Source: Lanius collurio
Lineage: Eukaryota > Chordata > Aves > Passeriformes > Laniidae
Reading direction: 5' to 3'
NCBI GenBank assembly: GCA_020086605.1
Contig: JACBWW010000017.1
Location: 21,263,678 to 21,327,677 of the forward strand
Length of the DNA stretch: 64,000 bases
Each line of letters opens with the position of its first letter. The first letter of the stretch is position 1. The notes under the pieces are model-generated. The model saw nothing but the letters and a program-made list of their open reading frames with translations, ran no database searches and was not told the DNA's origin. The position numbers were made by a program, and so were the translations under genes. Of this stretch, positions 1-13,500 are shown piece after piece.

Positions 1-2138
1 AATACTTATTTTACCCTTTCATTGTCAACAGTTTTGCTAGAATCTTCTTCTGCTCTTATTAAAAGAAACCGCCCTCTTCTGAAACAGCCCCCTGTTAAAG
101 GTAGACCTTTTCCCTCTAAAACTCTCATTTCCTAAAGGAGTGGATATGTTTATTCCTGGAAAGAACTGGGAGGATCTCCAGTTCTTCTCTGCTTTGCTTG
201 ACTACTCTAATTCAGACCTAAAGCCAAGACACATCTTCTCCCTTAAGATCAATATTCAGTGGTGAGGAATATTGTTCTGCTGCAAAGGAAAAGGCAAGAA
301 CATTGCAGAAGGATGGTAACCTTTCGGGAAGCTCTGAGTACTGTAATATAGTTTCCAAGGTCTGTCTGCCTCAATTTATGCACTCCAGTGAATAATTTTG
401 CCATTGTTTCAGCTGTTCTTACATGGATGTTGCCATTCAAAAGACAGAAGCCTGGGAATATGCAAAAGGTGTTAAGGTGTTTTTTTTTTTCCTCAAATGA
501 ACTGATCATGGAGTGGCCTTGAAAAATCATCAAAAGCTTTTGGAAGTGTGACATATCTCCAAAGGACTGTTTCCATCCTTTGGCTACAGAAGATAGGCTC
601 AGAGCATGCAGAGCCAGTCATCAGTAGCTAGAGTGGGAAGAATACAGGAACAAGAGGATGAGGCCATGGAGGAGAAGCACATGAAGGAATTTGTACCAGA
701 AGGAGATTTCTGGGCATCTCCCTGAATAACATGAATGATGAAAACTTCAGGTGTCCCTGGCCAGAGCTTGAAAATGAAGATTTCTTCTCTATGTATTTAT
801 GTAAAACTTGAGGCAAAGCTGATTAGAAGCAACAGAAAGTTGTGAGATCAGAAGGTTTTATAACAGGCCCTAAGTAAGCAGAAACAAGTGCTTCTGTGTC
901 AACATAAACATAGTTTTATGCCTGAGCAAACAGCTTCCTGCGGTCTCTGAGGCAATGACACATACCTAGTAACACAGAGAGTAGTCCAAACCATCTGATT
1001 CACCCCTGTGTGAAGGTTGAATTCCACCTATAATACCCTTTGTAAGCAGGGGAGTGACTCTGTGTCACCAATAGGCTTTGCAATGCATGTTATTGCCGCT
1101 GCTGCATGCCACAGTGATTGGAGGAGATGACAAGAAGCCCTGGCAGGTATTCAAATCTGTTTCCCAGTTAAATTGTTAAAAATCAACCCAGAGTGTTGTG
1201 GGCAGTAAAGCTTCTAGGAAGAGAAAACCATTCTAAGGGACAAACACTACAAAAAGGAGCTTACAATGCATCTGATTTCTCAGTATGCCTCATGGCACTT
1301 AACAATCAGCATCAGCTCCTAAGTTTCTGTAAAAGGTCTGCTCAGCAATTGGCATTTGGTCGTCCCAGGAGTGGTAGGCATGGCTCAGAGCTGTCTGACA
1401 GCACAGCTGCCTGTGGGGTGCAGAGTAATGGGCCTCATGCTGTCTCCTGAAATCATGTGGCACTAGGACCAGTCCCAAACCCAGACAGATCAGCAATGTC
1501 AATGATGACAAGCTGCACAGAGGCAGATCCAGGCTGACACAGTTTGTGCCAGCAGCCAGATTATCTGCAGTGATCCCACTGGCATTTGCTGCAGAATAAA
1601 TATTGTCTGGGATTTTCCATTTTATATCCACCCTGGCCAGCAATGACCCACCAGCGATATAATTTTGAGCTGTGTATTTCCAATTTCCCACAACCACGCA
1701 GAACTAGTAAGAGGACTTGAGTCATTTACCTAAACATATATATTCAGTGCTACTTTAGAAAGCCAGGAGTGTCCATACAAGGTATTTGCATGGGACTGGC
1801 AGGCATGAAAAAGCACTTGTGGAAGATCTCTGTCTTCCAAAGTGACAGATGAGAGACAGGAAGAATACTCCAGCCTTCCTCATATAGGACCAGGTTTTTA
1901 TTTTTAGGTAACTGAATGAGCTGGGAGCCAGCTCACAGCTGAAGCCATCTAAACACAGGTGCCTAGAGGCACCCCCAGTGTCTGGGGTCCCATTAGCGTC
2001 AGCTGAACTCTGCTGGACACAGGATCACTATTCCGGCACCAGAAGTAAGTGTTTGTTTCAGAAGGAGCTTTCTGGAGTCCTCTGGATACACTGACACTGG
2101 CCATGAGAGGCAGCTGGGATACCTAACTCACACCTCAG

Positions 2139-2154
2139 CACACACACACACACA
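2139..2154. repeat. (CA)8 microsatellite
   Basis: Eight uninterrupted CA dinucleotides. This is a simple repeat with no nearby gene feature. Confidence 0.9.
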
Positions 2155-2958
2155 GAGATATGTACACAGTGTCATGATAAGGTGTCGTACTTGGTGTGCC
2201 AAATCCCATGCCAAGGTTCTCAGCTTTCAGGCCCAGTCCAGTGATGTGACAAAGTACAGAAAGCCCAACCTATAATGGTAATGAAAACATCACTCAATTT
2301 TCTTATTTCAGCCTTACAGACAGGGCTGTATCACATTAATGTAATTCAAAGTATGCCTGTCCTAAACTAGAAACTCTCTGTCGTCTTCCAGGAGAATGTT
2401 TCACAGGTCAAAATAGTAGGGTTGATTGTCACTCCTCTTGCTATGTTTCCTGCATTACACTTCTGTCTGGATTTTAAACTGGACATGACTCCAGGAAGGC
2501 AGTGAGTCCGATTCCTCGAAGCTGTGCCTCACACACAGCAGGAAATAAGATAGATCCTTTCTTTTCTTTCCCCTTTCTTTTAGGAACTGCAAAGCAAGAG
2601 AGTGACACAGGGAAATCTGTGCTAATTCTACATGGGCCAATTTGTTGCACTCTACCTTGATTTTCCTTCATAGCTGCAGAAGGAATATTGAGGAGAGTTG
2701 ATGAGGAGCAGCTCCTGATACCTCATATATATTTTTCTGTTTATATAAAAATCTTACGTTATTAACAGTCCTCAGGATGTTCTGAAGACCCCGGACTATG
2801 TTCCAGCTACTTGCTTTGACACCCAATTCAAGATTGCAGGGAAGAATTAAGACTGCCCATGGGTATTTCTGCCCTTTCCTTCCTGTGAGGTGAGTAGAGA
2901 GAAGCAGGACTGACTGAAGCTGCACACCAACAGGTCCTTTCTCTTTGCTGACTGTGAG

Positions 2959-3012
2959 GAGCAGCAGCATCTACCCAGGTACTGAGAGCAGCAGCATCAA
3001 GCCAGGTACTGA
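2959..3012. repeat. 27-bp tandem duplication, two copies
   Basis: Copy 1 (2959-2985) and copy 2 (2986-3012) both begin GAGCAGCAGCATC and end CCAGGTACTGA, with differences only in the middle. The copies abut directly, which fits a local slippage duplication. Confidence 0.85.
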
Positions 3013-5044
3013 GTCAGTCATTTTGTCTTGAGCGTGCACAACAGCACAGATGTGCAAAGCCATTTTAGGGCCTGTAATACAGGGTCAGGACACAGACATT
3101 TAAAATTGTTTTGTCAGTTCTTGGGAGACATAAACTCAAAGATGTTAAGAGAAGTGTGCCCCTTCTTCACCCTCCCCACCCCCAAAAATTAGCTGAGCTG
3201 AGAGACCATAAACTGCCATGTTCTACCTTCCATTTGCTAAAACTGCTAAAGAATTTCAGGGCAGAAAATTCTTGAGTGTTACATCTGATCCTCTCAAGTT
3301 GTCATTGCTACCATAAGGACAAAAAAACACCAACAGTTTTTCCAGTCCAGTAGTCTTTCTTATCAAAGGTAGAAAAGCTTGTTTTGTAATACTGCTTTGG
3401 GAAGGATATTATTGCATGTTAAGGGCAAAGTCTGGTGGATTTAAAAACTTGGTTAAGTGATAGGGAAATGATGATAATGAACAACTGTGTATCAAGGCTC
3501 CAGGGAGATTTATCTGGATATGTGCCCATGGCACAAGTAACCCTACCCAGTAATCAGTGTACACTTTTTAGCTAATGATCTGGAAGAGAAAACACAGGGT
3601 GCTTTGGCGTGGTTTCTGTTGACATCAGGAACCTGGCGGTGTAAGGTCCTGATCGGGGGCAAAGGGCGAAAGTGCGACACCTGCTTATCTCCTGTGAAAC
3701 CAGAACACTCTCCAGCCGAGGGTAAACGTGCTGATGTCAGTGCCCCCTGACGTGCCAGCAGCAAGCCAGCCCCACACTGTGACCAGGAGCTGGTGCATGG
3801 CCTCTCTTACCCGCTGGGCTTGTGCAGGAAAAGGAAAAAAGGCCCACTTTTTGCTTTCCAGACTGCGGGAGCTTGGCTGGCACTGATGGCCCGAGCACAG
3901 CATGCTGCAGAGAGACCTGGATCTGCTGGGGCCATGTGCTCAACAGGGGGCTGCACTGACAGCAGCTTGGGTCCACCCTGCTGCACTTCAGCATCCCTGC
4001 TCCCAAGCCTGCCATGGGCAAGGTATAGAATGCACGTGTCTGTATTTCTGCTTGGAAAAACCTGACAGGAAACATGCAAGTCCTGTCTCTAGAGACTGCA
4101 GGACAGTTAAAGTGATGGGAAAACACAGCATGTGTTTTTCTTGGTGGTTTCCTTTTGTTTTCTGTAGTAGTTTATTGAAGCCCCTGCTGTACTTTAGTTC
4201 TGGGTTGTTTCTCCCAACACACCTGGCATACAGGTATATGTCAGAGTGGTACATTTCTGTAACTGCAAAATGCAAAAAAGGGATGCCATGTGATCTGCTT
4301 CCCTGGCATTACAAGTAAAAAACCCTTAAGAAGGTGAAACCCACACTGCTAAGGAGGGTAAGTTCAGTACACAACACTGTCTCTTGTAGCCTTGCTGCCA
4401 GACACCTGGAGTCCAGCTGGTTTTCACCTCTCCTCTTTCAGGTAAAGTGTCTACATGTATTTTTACAGTTACTCCTTCTTAAAATTAAGGGTGATACAGG
4501 ATGGCCCCAGGCCAACAAAAGTCTGTGAAAGCACCATTGTACAGGACTGTTGGATCATGACATTGTCTGATCCAGCTGATCACTATCATTTTCTTACACA
4601 CCAGGCATAAAAAGCCAGCTGTCCCATTGCTTCAGAGCTGAAAGACAGCCATCCATTTAGTCTGTGGAAAAACATTTTTTTAAATATAGACCCAGTGAGA
4701 GATATGGTTTTTTTCTTAGTCCATTTTCATTTTCTTTAAAATTGAACAAAAGACAACTATTTTAGAGTGTAGAAAATACTCTGATGGAAGATTCCCCATT
4801 CTCATCTCAAAATGAGTACTGTCCTAATTTTAAAGAGTAAGGAGCTGCAGAAGGAAATGCAATGATGTTAGGGACTATGTAATCTCTCAATCAATGCAAC
4901 ATTAAGCATAAGCAGATAATTCTTCCAGTTTCTTCCCCCTGCTGTACCTGACATGGTATGAGTGTTGTTTTTCTCAACTCCATTTGATAAGACTTTAAAT
5001 AAAAAGCCCTTGCTTGCACTAGACTTCTTAAAAAAAACAAAGAT

Positions 5045-7384
5045 ACGATCATTTAAAAAATTTTATTATAAAACTATTTTAACATCTACATCCAAGTAAA
5101 AGACTTAAAACTACAGCTCTACTTTCAGAATAAAAATTCAGTGAATGCTAAAAAAAGTGCTGTATTGTCTAGGTAGATAGACATAGTTTGTAATACTACA
5201 GAGATTTCAAGTGGATTCCCTAAGTGCTACAAAACCTCTGCTTGCATCATGAATATTCCACAGCTTCTCTCTGCAAGCAGCATCACAAACATTTTTCCAG
5301 ACCCATGTGCCTCAGCTGCTTTGAAACAGAAATTACAGCTCCTTACTGGAGCAGCTGCGTTAGAGATGTAGCATCAGATCACAACTCAGGTTTAAGCAGT
5401 ACTGGGTGCAGATAGAAAGGTATAAATTATCTTTGCTTGACAACAATGACTACCTACGTATGTGTTTGTGACCTTGTATTCAGTACCAAAATCAACAAAT
5501 ACTCAATTATCTTATGACAGTGAGAGCAGTTTTTTCAGACCTGTACACTCTAGACAAAGATATTTCCTTTTTATTAATTTCATTCACTGAGCTGAACTCA
5601 GAGGCATGATCTGGTGACCTTCAGTGACTGCACCTTATTCACCAGGATAAAAACATCCCAGATGCAGTACTAAAGTCATCATACTCAGTAGTTATCATTA
5701 ATACATCTAAAATTAGTTTTTGAAATAAATGAGGCATATCAAAATACTATTTGATTTTTGATGACAAAGTTCAACAGGACTTCTAGAACACAAAGGTAGT
5801 TTCCTATTAAAAGCCATTTTAGATTCACAGTGGAATATGAAGTGATTTTCCATCAAACAAATAAAAATCTCTAATAGAAAACTATCATACTGAGCAGGAT
5901 GCTTTACTGTATTTGCAACTTCTTGCGAAGGATCATGTAAGATAATATGATAATTAGTTAAAAAATTCAAGTAATATTATGCAGCCCAAATGAACTTCTG
6001 ACTGGCCAGCTTGGCAAGGTCCAATAGTTTAGCATCTGTTAAGTTTACTTTGCTTACAGAAGTGAAAACACAGAAAGATGGGCAAGGAAGAAGCTTATTA
6101 AGAATGGAATATTTTCCAAACAAGTCCCTCCCATTAGCACTGTTCCTGTAGGAATTCCCCCTATTTTGCTGTTCATAAAAGCTGTTCTGCAGTTTTCACT
6201 GCTGTTTATGTTTTGAAACACTTCCTAAGCCCTTTCCATTGTAATGAACAGTTCTTAGAATAAATTTTTAAAGTTCCAACACCACTCCTGAAAACCTTTC
6301 CAATAGGCCTTCAGTGCTCACCACAGCTTTCAGATTATAGATTCCCCATGTACCTCTTTGAGCTGCTGTGGTCCAATACAAATTTGGAAGAGACAATTGG
6401 CAGATTTTGGTTTAGTGTATTGAGCCACTAACCTCCTAACAGCCCAACAGAAACAAACCACAAGACTGTGTTTTAAACATGCTGTTTTTCACAACATGCT
6501 CATACAATACGTATCACCAAAACCTTTCTGTTCAACTTGCATATCTGACTTCAGTTCTTGGAAAATCCTAACTGACTTACTTGGCACACATTCTCCAGAA
6601 TACAAGGATGTAGGCTATATGTACCCTAATGTTAGAGCTGTTTATATTTCCATTTCTTTCCAGTAGCTTTTAAAAATACCTTATTTTCTTCTTTATTATT
6701 ACCTTATGCATAGAAGCCTTACTTGGCTGATTTCCCATGAACAGCTTAGCATAAAATATCTAGCAACATGACCCACAGGGGAAGGCATTGCAGAAGAATT
6801 TTTTTTTTTAAAGGGACTTCCTTATAAGGGAAAACACTTTCTTCCCTACCTCCCAGGGGTCCCTCCCTTCCAGTCAGGCTGTATTTGAATGCTGTTTGCA
6901 CCTTGCTGCAAGACTGCCATGTTAAGTGAATCTTTTCCAAATGTTATAAATACAGCTTTAAAGCACAGATGTCATCTATCTACCTGAGAATTTCTGTAAT
7001 AAGATAAACTGCTGATAACTATTCTAACAGAAAAATATGCATCAGCATAACTCATGTTTATCAGTATTCAGAATTCAAGCATTAAACAGGATTTAAAAAT
7101 TGCACACCTCTACCACACCAAGTCTTTGATCAAAGTAAAAAAACAGCCTGATTTTCCTCTATACACAGCTCTTCTTTAAAGACATATGTGCTCCTATTTT
7201 CCTCATCCTGAAGTCCACAGCAAGGTTTCAGATTCAGCACATGCACCGTAGGTTTATAATATCCTTAATCTTCTTTCTCCTCTGCCAGTTCTGAAACTTG
7301 CTTGTTTGGAGGTAGATTAATACTTCCAGACGCTGCTCTTGAAGCCAGCTTGATCCCCTTGGGTGTCTGGATACCAACTTCTCT
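5045..7384 (-). other. PDK4: Probable PDK4 3' untranslated region
   Basis: This AT-rich stretch follows the PDK4 stop codon on the minus strand and contains no recognisable coding exon. It ends at an AATAAA signal (5062-5067) followed on the minus strand by a T-rich tract. A length near 2.3 kb suits the long 3' UTR known for mammalian PDK4 mRNA. The boundary is inferred: other minus-strand AATAAA copies (for example near 5571 and 6693) could serve as earlier polyadenylation sites. Confidence 0.5.
5062..5067 (-). terminator. PDK4: Candidate PDK4 polyadenylation signal (AATAAA)
   Basis: The plus strand reads TTTATT, which is AATAAA on the transcribed strand. A run of T residues follows within about 30 bases downstream, as expected of a U-rich downstream element. 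The cleavage site would fall at about 5035-5052. There is no transcript evidence. Confidence 0.45.
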
Positions 7385-7528
7385 TCAGAAAGCTGCACTC
7401 TGTTTTGCCACATTCTTTGGGTCTTTACTTGGGACACACCAGTCATCTGCCTCTGAGGTAGCCTGGTAATGCTTGGAAGCTGATTTGTTAAAAACTGGGA
7501 GTTTTTCTACTGATTCTGTTGATAAGGC
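7385..7528 (-). CDS. PDK4: PDK4 coding exon 11 (C terminus and stop)
   Basis: This exon has 47 codons plus TGA (7387-7385). It encodes [14 protein letters not shown], then [18 protein letters not shown], with the DW pair at residues 401-402. The final residues, QSAAF, differ from the human ending EVAM. The acceptor is CTTTTAG/GCC. Confidence 0.95.
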   Translation of the reverse strand, partial: ALSTESVEKLPVFNKSASKHYQATSEADDWCVPSKDPKNVAKQSAAF

Positions 7529-10500
7529 CTAAAAGTCAAGAAGGAATAAGTTACTTGGTTTCTATCTCTCAATAATGCCACCTAACAAAAATTCATTTAG
7601 TATGCCTAAAGTGTTAAGACAGTTACACTACAAAATGAAGTTATCCACACAAATGTTTCTACAACAGATGTGGTAGTTCAGGTGCTTCAGTATCTATGAT
7701 TGCTTTGGATAATTTGGTAGGACAAACACAGTAACATCAAATCTCATTTATGCATTTTTAATAGGCCTTAAGCAGTACCCTCTAACATGATTTCAAGATA
7801 GTCCAGGAACGCATGGAAAAGGACTTTCATTTGCAAAACTCCTGTGAAAAATTTTTTAATAGAAATGTTACATATGTATATATAGCTGAACTGTCTCTTC
7901 CTCTTGTACTTCTGCTCTGATTGTGCTTCAGTGTTTTCAGGTGAGCAAAAGAAATTCAAAGCAAATTTTTCCCATGATTAAGTGCAGAAAGTAGAAAAAA
8001 AACACATAGTGCTGTTTGCAGGTTTCTTATAGAAACAGCAGTGTATGATACACACCCAGTGCTCAAAATTACTGGTACCTGAATCCCATAGCTTGCTATA
8101 TGGCAGGTGCTGAACAGCACCTTGACTCCTTAAAGATTTAGTTTACACGGATTTTCTAGTTTTCAGAGCAAACAAACTAGATCTGTTGCTCAAACCTTTA
8201 CTTCACACTCTTCAAGTACTTTGTATTCCATGAGCAAGTAGATAACATCTAACACAAGCTGAAAACCAACAGGGCTCTCACTACTAGTTTTTCAAGTAAA
8301 CTAGGTAAAGCCAAGTGACTTTTCTAATACAAGTAAAAAACCAGTTACTAAATTTCTCAAGAAAAAACAAGAGCTACTCATAAGCAGAGAATTTTTTTAC
8401 CTTAAAATGGTAATGAGTAGTTATCCCACTGCATTAATGGTAGTTATCTTTTATTTAACTAAATTTAAATACATACCTTCAAGTAGATGATAGCATCTGT
8501 TCCATAACCACATATGGAGTAAAGATTTAGATCTCCTTGAAAGTATTTAGCATACAGACGAGAAATTGGCAAGCCATACCCAAAGCCAGCCTAAAAATAA
8601 AAGTATAATACAAAATTAATTAATTTTTTTTACTAGCTCTTATGTCTTAAATAGCTGGAATGTCTTCAGAGACTTTTAAGCTGTTAAAAAATCCTTTTCA
8701 CTTCCTCTTCTCTTAGAAGAAAACATAAATCTTTAATCAGTTTCATACAGAATGCTGAAACTAACCATTAAAAAAACCAAAACCACAAGAAAATAGATCT
8801 CCATGGAAGTGGGAAGATCTATATTCATGTCCCACTTTTACATATTACATTTCAATATTTTTCCCTCCCTTATTTTTGCTAGTATAGCTTGATTAGTAAA
8901 AGAAGCTTGCTACTGGGGGATTAATAATAGTCTAAAAGCTTGTTCTAGTTGTGCTTGCCTCTAGAAAGACAGCATGATTTACAGTAAGTTTGAGGACTGA
9001 GTGGAGAGTGAAGACAGAGTAAGTAAGTGTCATTGGAATGTAAGGAAAAAAAAAAAGAAAGGGGTTAGATTCAGGTTGCAATGTTCTTCTTTGTTTATAC
9101 CTTTAAAGACATATTTTTGTCCACTAAAATATTAAGCTAAATATTAAAATTTTGTTTCAGAAAGTGTAAATTCATATTTATGGGGCTCAGTAAATTTGCA
9201 TATCCCACAAAGCAGCAGGGTGGACTCAGTGCTTTATTATTAATATACCAACACTGACAACAACCTAATTGCAATGTAAGTATTGAAAGTATCTTACAAG
9301 AGGGGTATTTCGACCATCATCCATATTTGGCCTTGGTGCAGTAGAATACATGTAGCTAAACAGCTGCTCAATTTTCCTTACTGGAACACCACCTCCTCGG
9401 TCTGAGATCTGGTTTAAAAAAGAATGAAGTTAACAACAAGCATGCACTAAGAATGGTATTTAAAATGCTGTTATTTGAACACACCTTTCCAACAGTCATA
9501 AATGCAAACATTTGTTTTGCAGCATATTATTTTTCAATTAGATAACAGTGCTACATGGAGGCTCATATCATCAAGAGAATGCTCATGTGCTCATGCACAG
9601 TATCTTTGATCTTTTCTCAGAGGCCAGAAGATCTTCTAATAGAATCAGCTAAGCATGTATAATAACAAAGATTACATTAAGTCCATATTGTAGTAGGCCA
9701 GCAAAATACCTTGATTGCCAGGTCTTCCTTCCCTAGTACAACTGTCACTTCAATTGGAGAAAGGGTAGGACTGTTTTCTTGGAATTCAACAGTTGCTCTC
9801 ATTGAATTCTGTGGAAAAGAAGGTTACCATGATCAGAGATTGTTGAATCCATGCACTTCAAACCACACTCCTTGTACACAGAGGCAAAATTATCCTCTAT
9901 TCCTATCAGTGCCTAGTTTCCAAGGGACACAGTTAGCATTTTGGCATAATGGGAGCAGAGGTCTCACACCTAGAAGTATCTAAGCATAGCCAAGACTCTT
10001 GTGAGTGAAAGATTACAACTTCTTGCCTAACATAACTCAGGCACTGTAATTAAGTAACATAACTCCCTTAAAGTCAACAGGTTGCTGGAAAAGAGCAAAG
10101 TTCAGCAGCTGCTAAAGGCTGCCAGATTTCTGCCCCTCATGTTGGCAGCACTGAAGTTTCAGCCCAATTCACTACTCCTAAACACACTGTCCAATCCACA
10201 GAAAAGGCACCAGGGCAAACCTGCAGATATAATCTCTAAAAGCAGAAGGCTAGTGGTAATCACAACCCCACAGCCCACTTCACTCTCTCAGTTTATACTG
10301 ACATACCTTAAAGAGCTCAAAAAGCATGTGAAAAAGATGAGACGGAACATAAACAATGGTAATTGGTTCTCCTGGAGCTTTTCCTAGAGGAAAGGAAAAA
10401 TACAAAAGATTTAAAAGGGTGATGACATTTTTTTCTATATTGTATCCAAATTTTGCAATGAGCAAGTTGCCAAAACAAATAAACAAAAAAAATCAAGTTT

Positions 10501-13500
10501 ATTTTTTGGTTTTCCCCCCTCCAAAATTGGCAAACAGCTTTATACATTCACAACAGTGTTTAGATTGTAACTGCCACTTGCTTAGTAACAGCTTCTTTTC
10601 AAATAAACAAGCAAAAAAATCAAGCACTAATTCCCCTTTATAAATAAAGCATTTTAAACATTAAGCAGACTGCTGATATCAGACACATGCAGGCAGCTCA
10701 GACCAGACCCAGCATTTCAGCAGCCTCATTTCCTCACCCCAGATATGGAGGTCTTCTTTAACAACTTCTCATGTTACTTTAAGTCCAAGTTTGTCTGACT
10801 TGTCTCAAATTCATAAACGGTACCTCAAAAATTTAGTGTTTAAGATACATTGACATTTGAGTTCTAACACAGGAGGTTAAATGAGGTGCCACTAACAGAA
10901 AATGAAGAGGAACTAGCCCAAGTCAGATCAACTGATATGTGCATTAAGGGTACAGAACTGGGAGCCTTTTGAGTCAGTAAAAGCAGCAGTTTGGCTTTCA
11001 ATAGGAAGCTCTCATCTCACCGTTCACTTGAGTAAGCTTCATTTCTGGAGATGTCAAGTAATACTGGTCACACAACATCTTGGAACTTTCATAAGCATCT
11101 GAAAGAATTATTTAAATAAATGATGTAAAGTACAATATCAAGCAATGTAGAAATTAATTCTAATGCATGGCAGAATGCAGCTTTTAACTGCATTAGCTGC
11201 TAAGGTGTTAGGAGATTCTGAGACAGACAAGGCAATGTGTCTCAAGGGAATGATAACATTATATCCATTGTGTGCTCTATAAATTGAGAGCAATGGGCAA
11301 TTGCAGCAGCATGAGCAAATCTTTGTACAGTTTGATAACTGTACGGAACTGATGCATCTGTTATCTACTAGCAGGTAAGACCAATCTCAACACCTCAGAC
11401 AACTTCAATTCCTACCTCATCTGTCACTTGCTAGGACTTACTCCAACACATTTTTTTACTGCTACTTTGTATTTCAAATTCTGTCCTCTAAAAGTTTGTG
11501 CCTTGGTAAGACTGCTTTCAGCTATTTCAATTAAGGCCAGTCGGCATCCTCTAAAACACAAGTTGGTACCCAAGCTGCCTGCAATCAGATACAGATACTG
11601 ATCAGGAAGAGAAACGTTAAAGCTCTGAGAATACGCACCATTCACTACTTCAACAACATCACAGCAAGGATCAATACTTCCAATGTGCCTTGGGTGCCCC
11701 GAGCCAGATTTATCATCAAAAAGAAGAGCTGTTTGAGATGAGAACAATACAATATTTCATCACAAATACTGTATTATGTAAAAGCCTAAAAAATGAGACT
11801 AATATAGTGAAATCACAACATATAATCACATAAAATACTGAAGGTTGCTTATGCCTTTTATGAGTTAAAATGCTATATGCTATATATGTTGGCAAACTAT
11901 GTTGGCTTTTCTGTAGTTGACATCTAAAGGTTTTTCAGACATTGATGATATCCCTACATATTCCACAAAAGAGTTACTTCAATTATTCTGTAGTCTAGAA
12001 AACAAATTTTTCCATTACTTTCTTAAGTGATAGATTCCGTTTCTAACTTTTCAGTGTCGCACAAAATCATGTGAAGCAGTTCTCTATCAGTTTTCAGAAA
12101 TGTTGACATTAACAGGTTACTCATTAGGTTTAAGTTTTTTCTCAGGCAAAAATTTCTACTTACTGTGTTGGTTCATTAGCATCCGGGTGGAAATACGGCT
12201 CATGTAAAAACGATCCAAAAAATACTGGATGTTATGATTGGTGACAGGATCTACTTTAAAAGTGTCTTTGTATTCAATTATTCCTTGTGCCATTGTAGGA
12301 ACCACATCATGATGTCTGTTTCGGACTCTAATTAGAGTATCTATAAAGCTAAGTCAAAAAGAGATCTTTTTAGAACATTGTTCTCAGACTACACAGATGC
12401 AAGCTTTGTATAATGTAATTATTTAATCCAGCACCAGCACCAGTAAGTGCTTAACAGCCTATTAAAATACAGTCTGTTTCTTTCACTCTTTTAAAAGTAA
12501 TTCCTCACTTACCTAACCCAGAAGAGTTTGGCATTTTTAAAACTGAAGGTATAACGAGCCATATCAAATTCACTGCGTGTTTAATCATTTATTTGAGCAG
12601 AGGAAAATGTAAGAGAGGGAAAAAGATCCCAAGCTGACATCATGGAAAGAAGCAGAGATGTGACTTCACAGATAATTTTTTTTAATGTTTCTCTGTCATG
12701 ACAGTTCAAGGGACAACATGACCTTGAAGTTAGGCTGCAACCTTTATTTGCAATACTGCTAAACATGATCAGAGATTTAGACCAGCTTGTTCTATGCTCA
12801 ACTCTTCCTGCTAGATTATCAAATTCAGCTCATGATGGCTGTCAGTCTAAAGTAAATATATTGTGAAAAGTAGAATGTGAACTAAAAAGCTCAAAGAAGC
12901 AAATTAAAAGCTTACTCAGATAAGACTTTTTGGTCATCCGGGCTTTTCTGATTGAACTCAACCAGCTCCTTTAGACTTTGGATGTACCTATTGAAAAAAA
13001 ACCCACAAGAAATACATGCTATTAATTGATTTTTATTAATCTTTCAACTTGAAAAATACGTTGTCTTGTGCACATCATTAGTCCTAACAACTCAGCTAGG
13101 AGTTTTAAGTATCTCTGAAATATCAAATTTACAACCAGCAACGTAATGACAGATTAACACTCCTCAACTGCCTGAACCCCAGAAGTTTTAAGTCTTTTCT
13201 TGTGCCTGCCACTAAAGAAGAATCTAAACCCTCACTTAAGGTACGTAGGATCCCCTTATAATTCTCGAGAAGAGATGTATTTCAAAAGAAGACCCAAATG
13301 ACAATGACAGTCAGTAAGATACTTAAGCAAAATTTTTCCAAATCTGATCAGCATTGGCAGAAGCTGAGCCTCTTGCACTAACATCTGACAGTCTTGACGC
13401 ATACAGCAAAGGCACAACTGTTGGCTATATTAAGAACAGTTTCTAGGTCTCACTCTAATACTTCTACTCTTTATGTCAGCCATCCTGGCAAATGCTGCAA

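Larger units (their letters stand above)
1..5040. other. Intergenic, downstream of PDK4; no gene recognised
   Basis: Both strands were read for exons. Only short open frames without a family signature were seen. The longest, about 130 codons on the minus strand at 1299-1697, ends in a hydrophobic stretch but has no recognisable motif and no convincing splice context. A modestly GC-raised patch lies at 3590-4080. In human the next gene on this side is ASB4, but no ankyrin-repeat or SOCS-box exon was recognised here. Confidence 0.6.
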
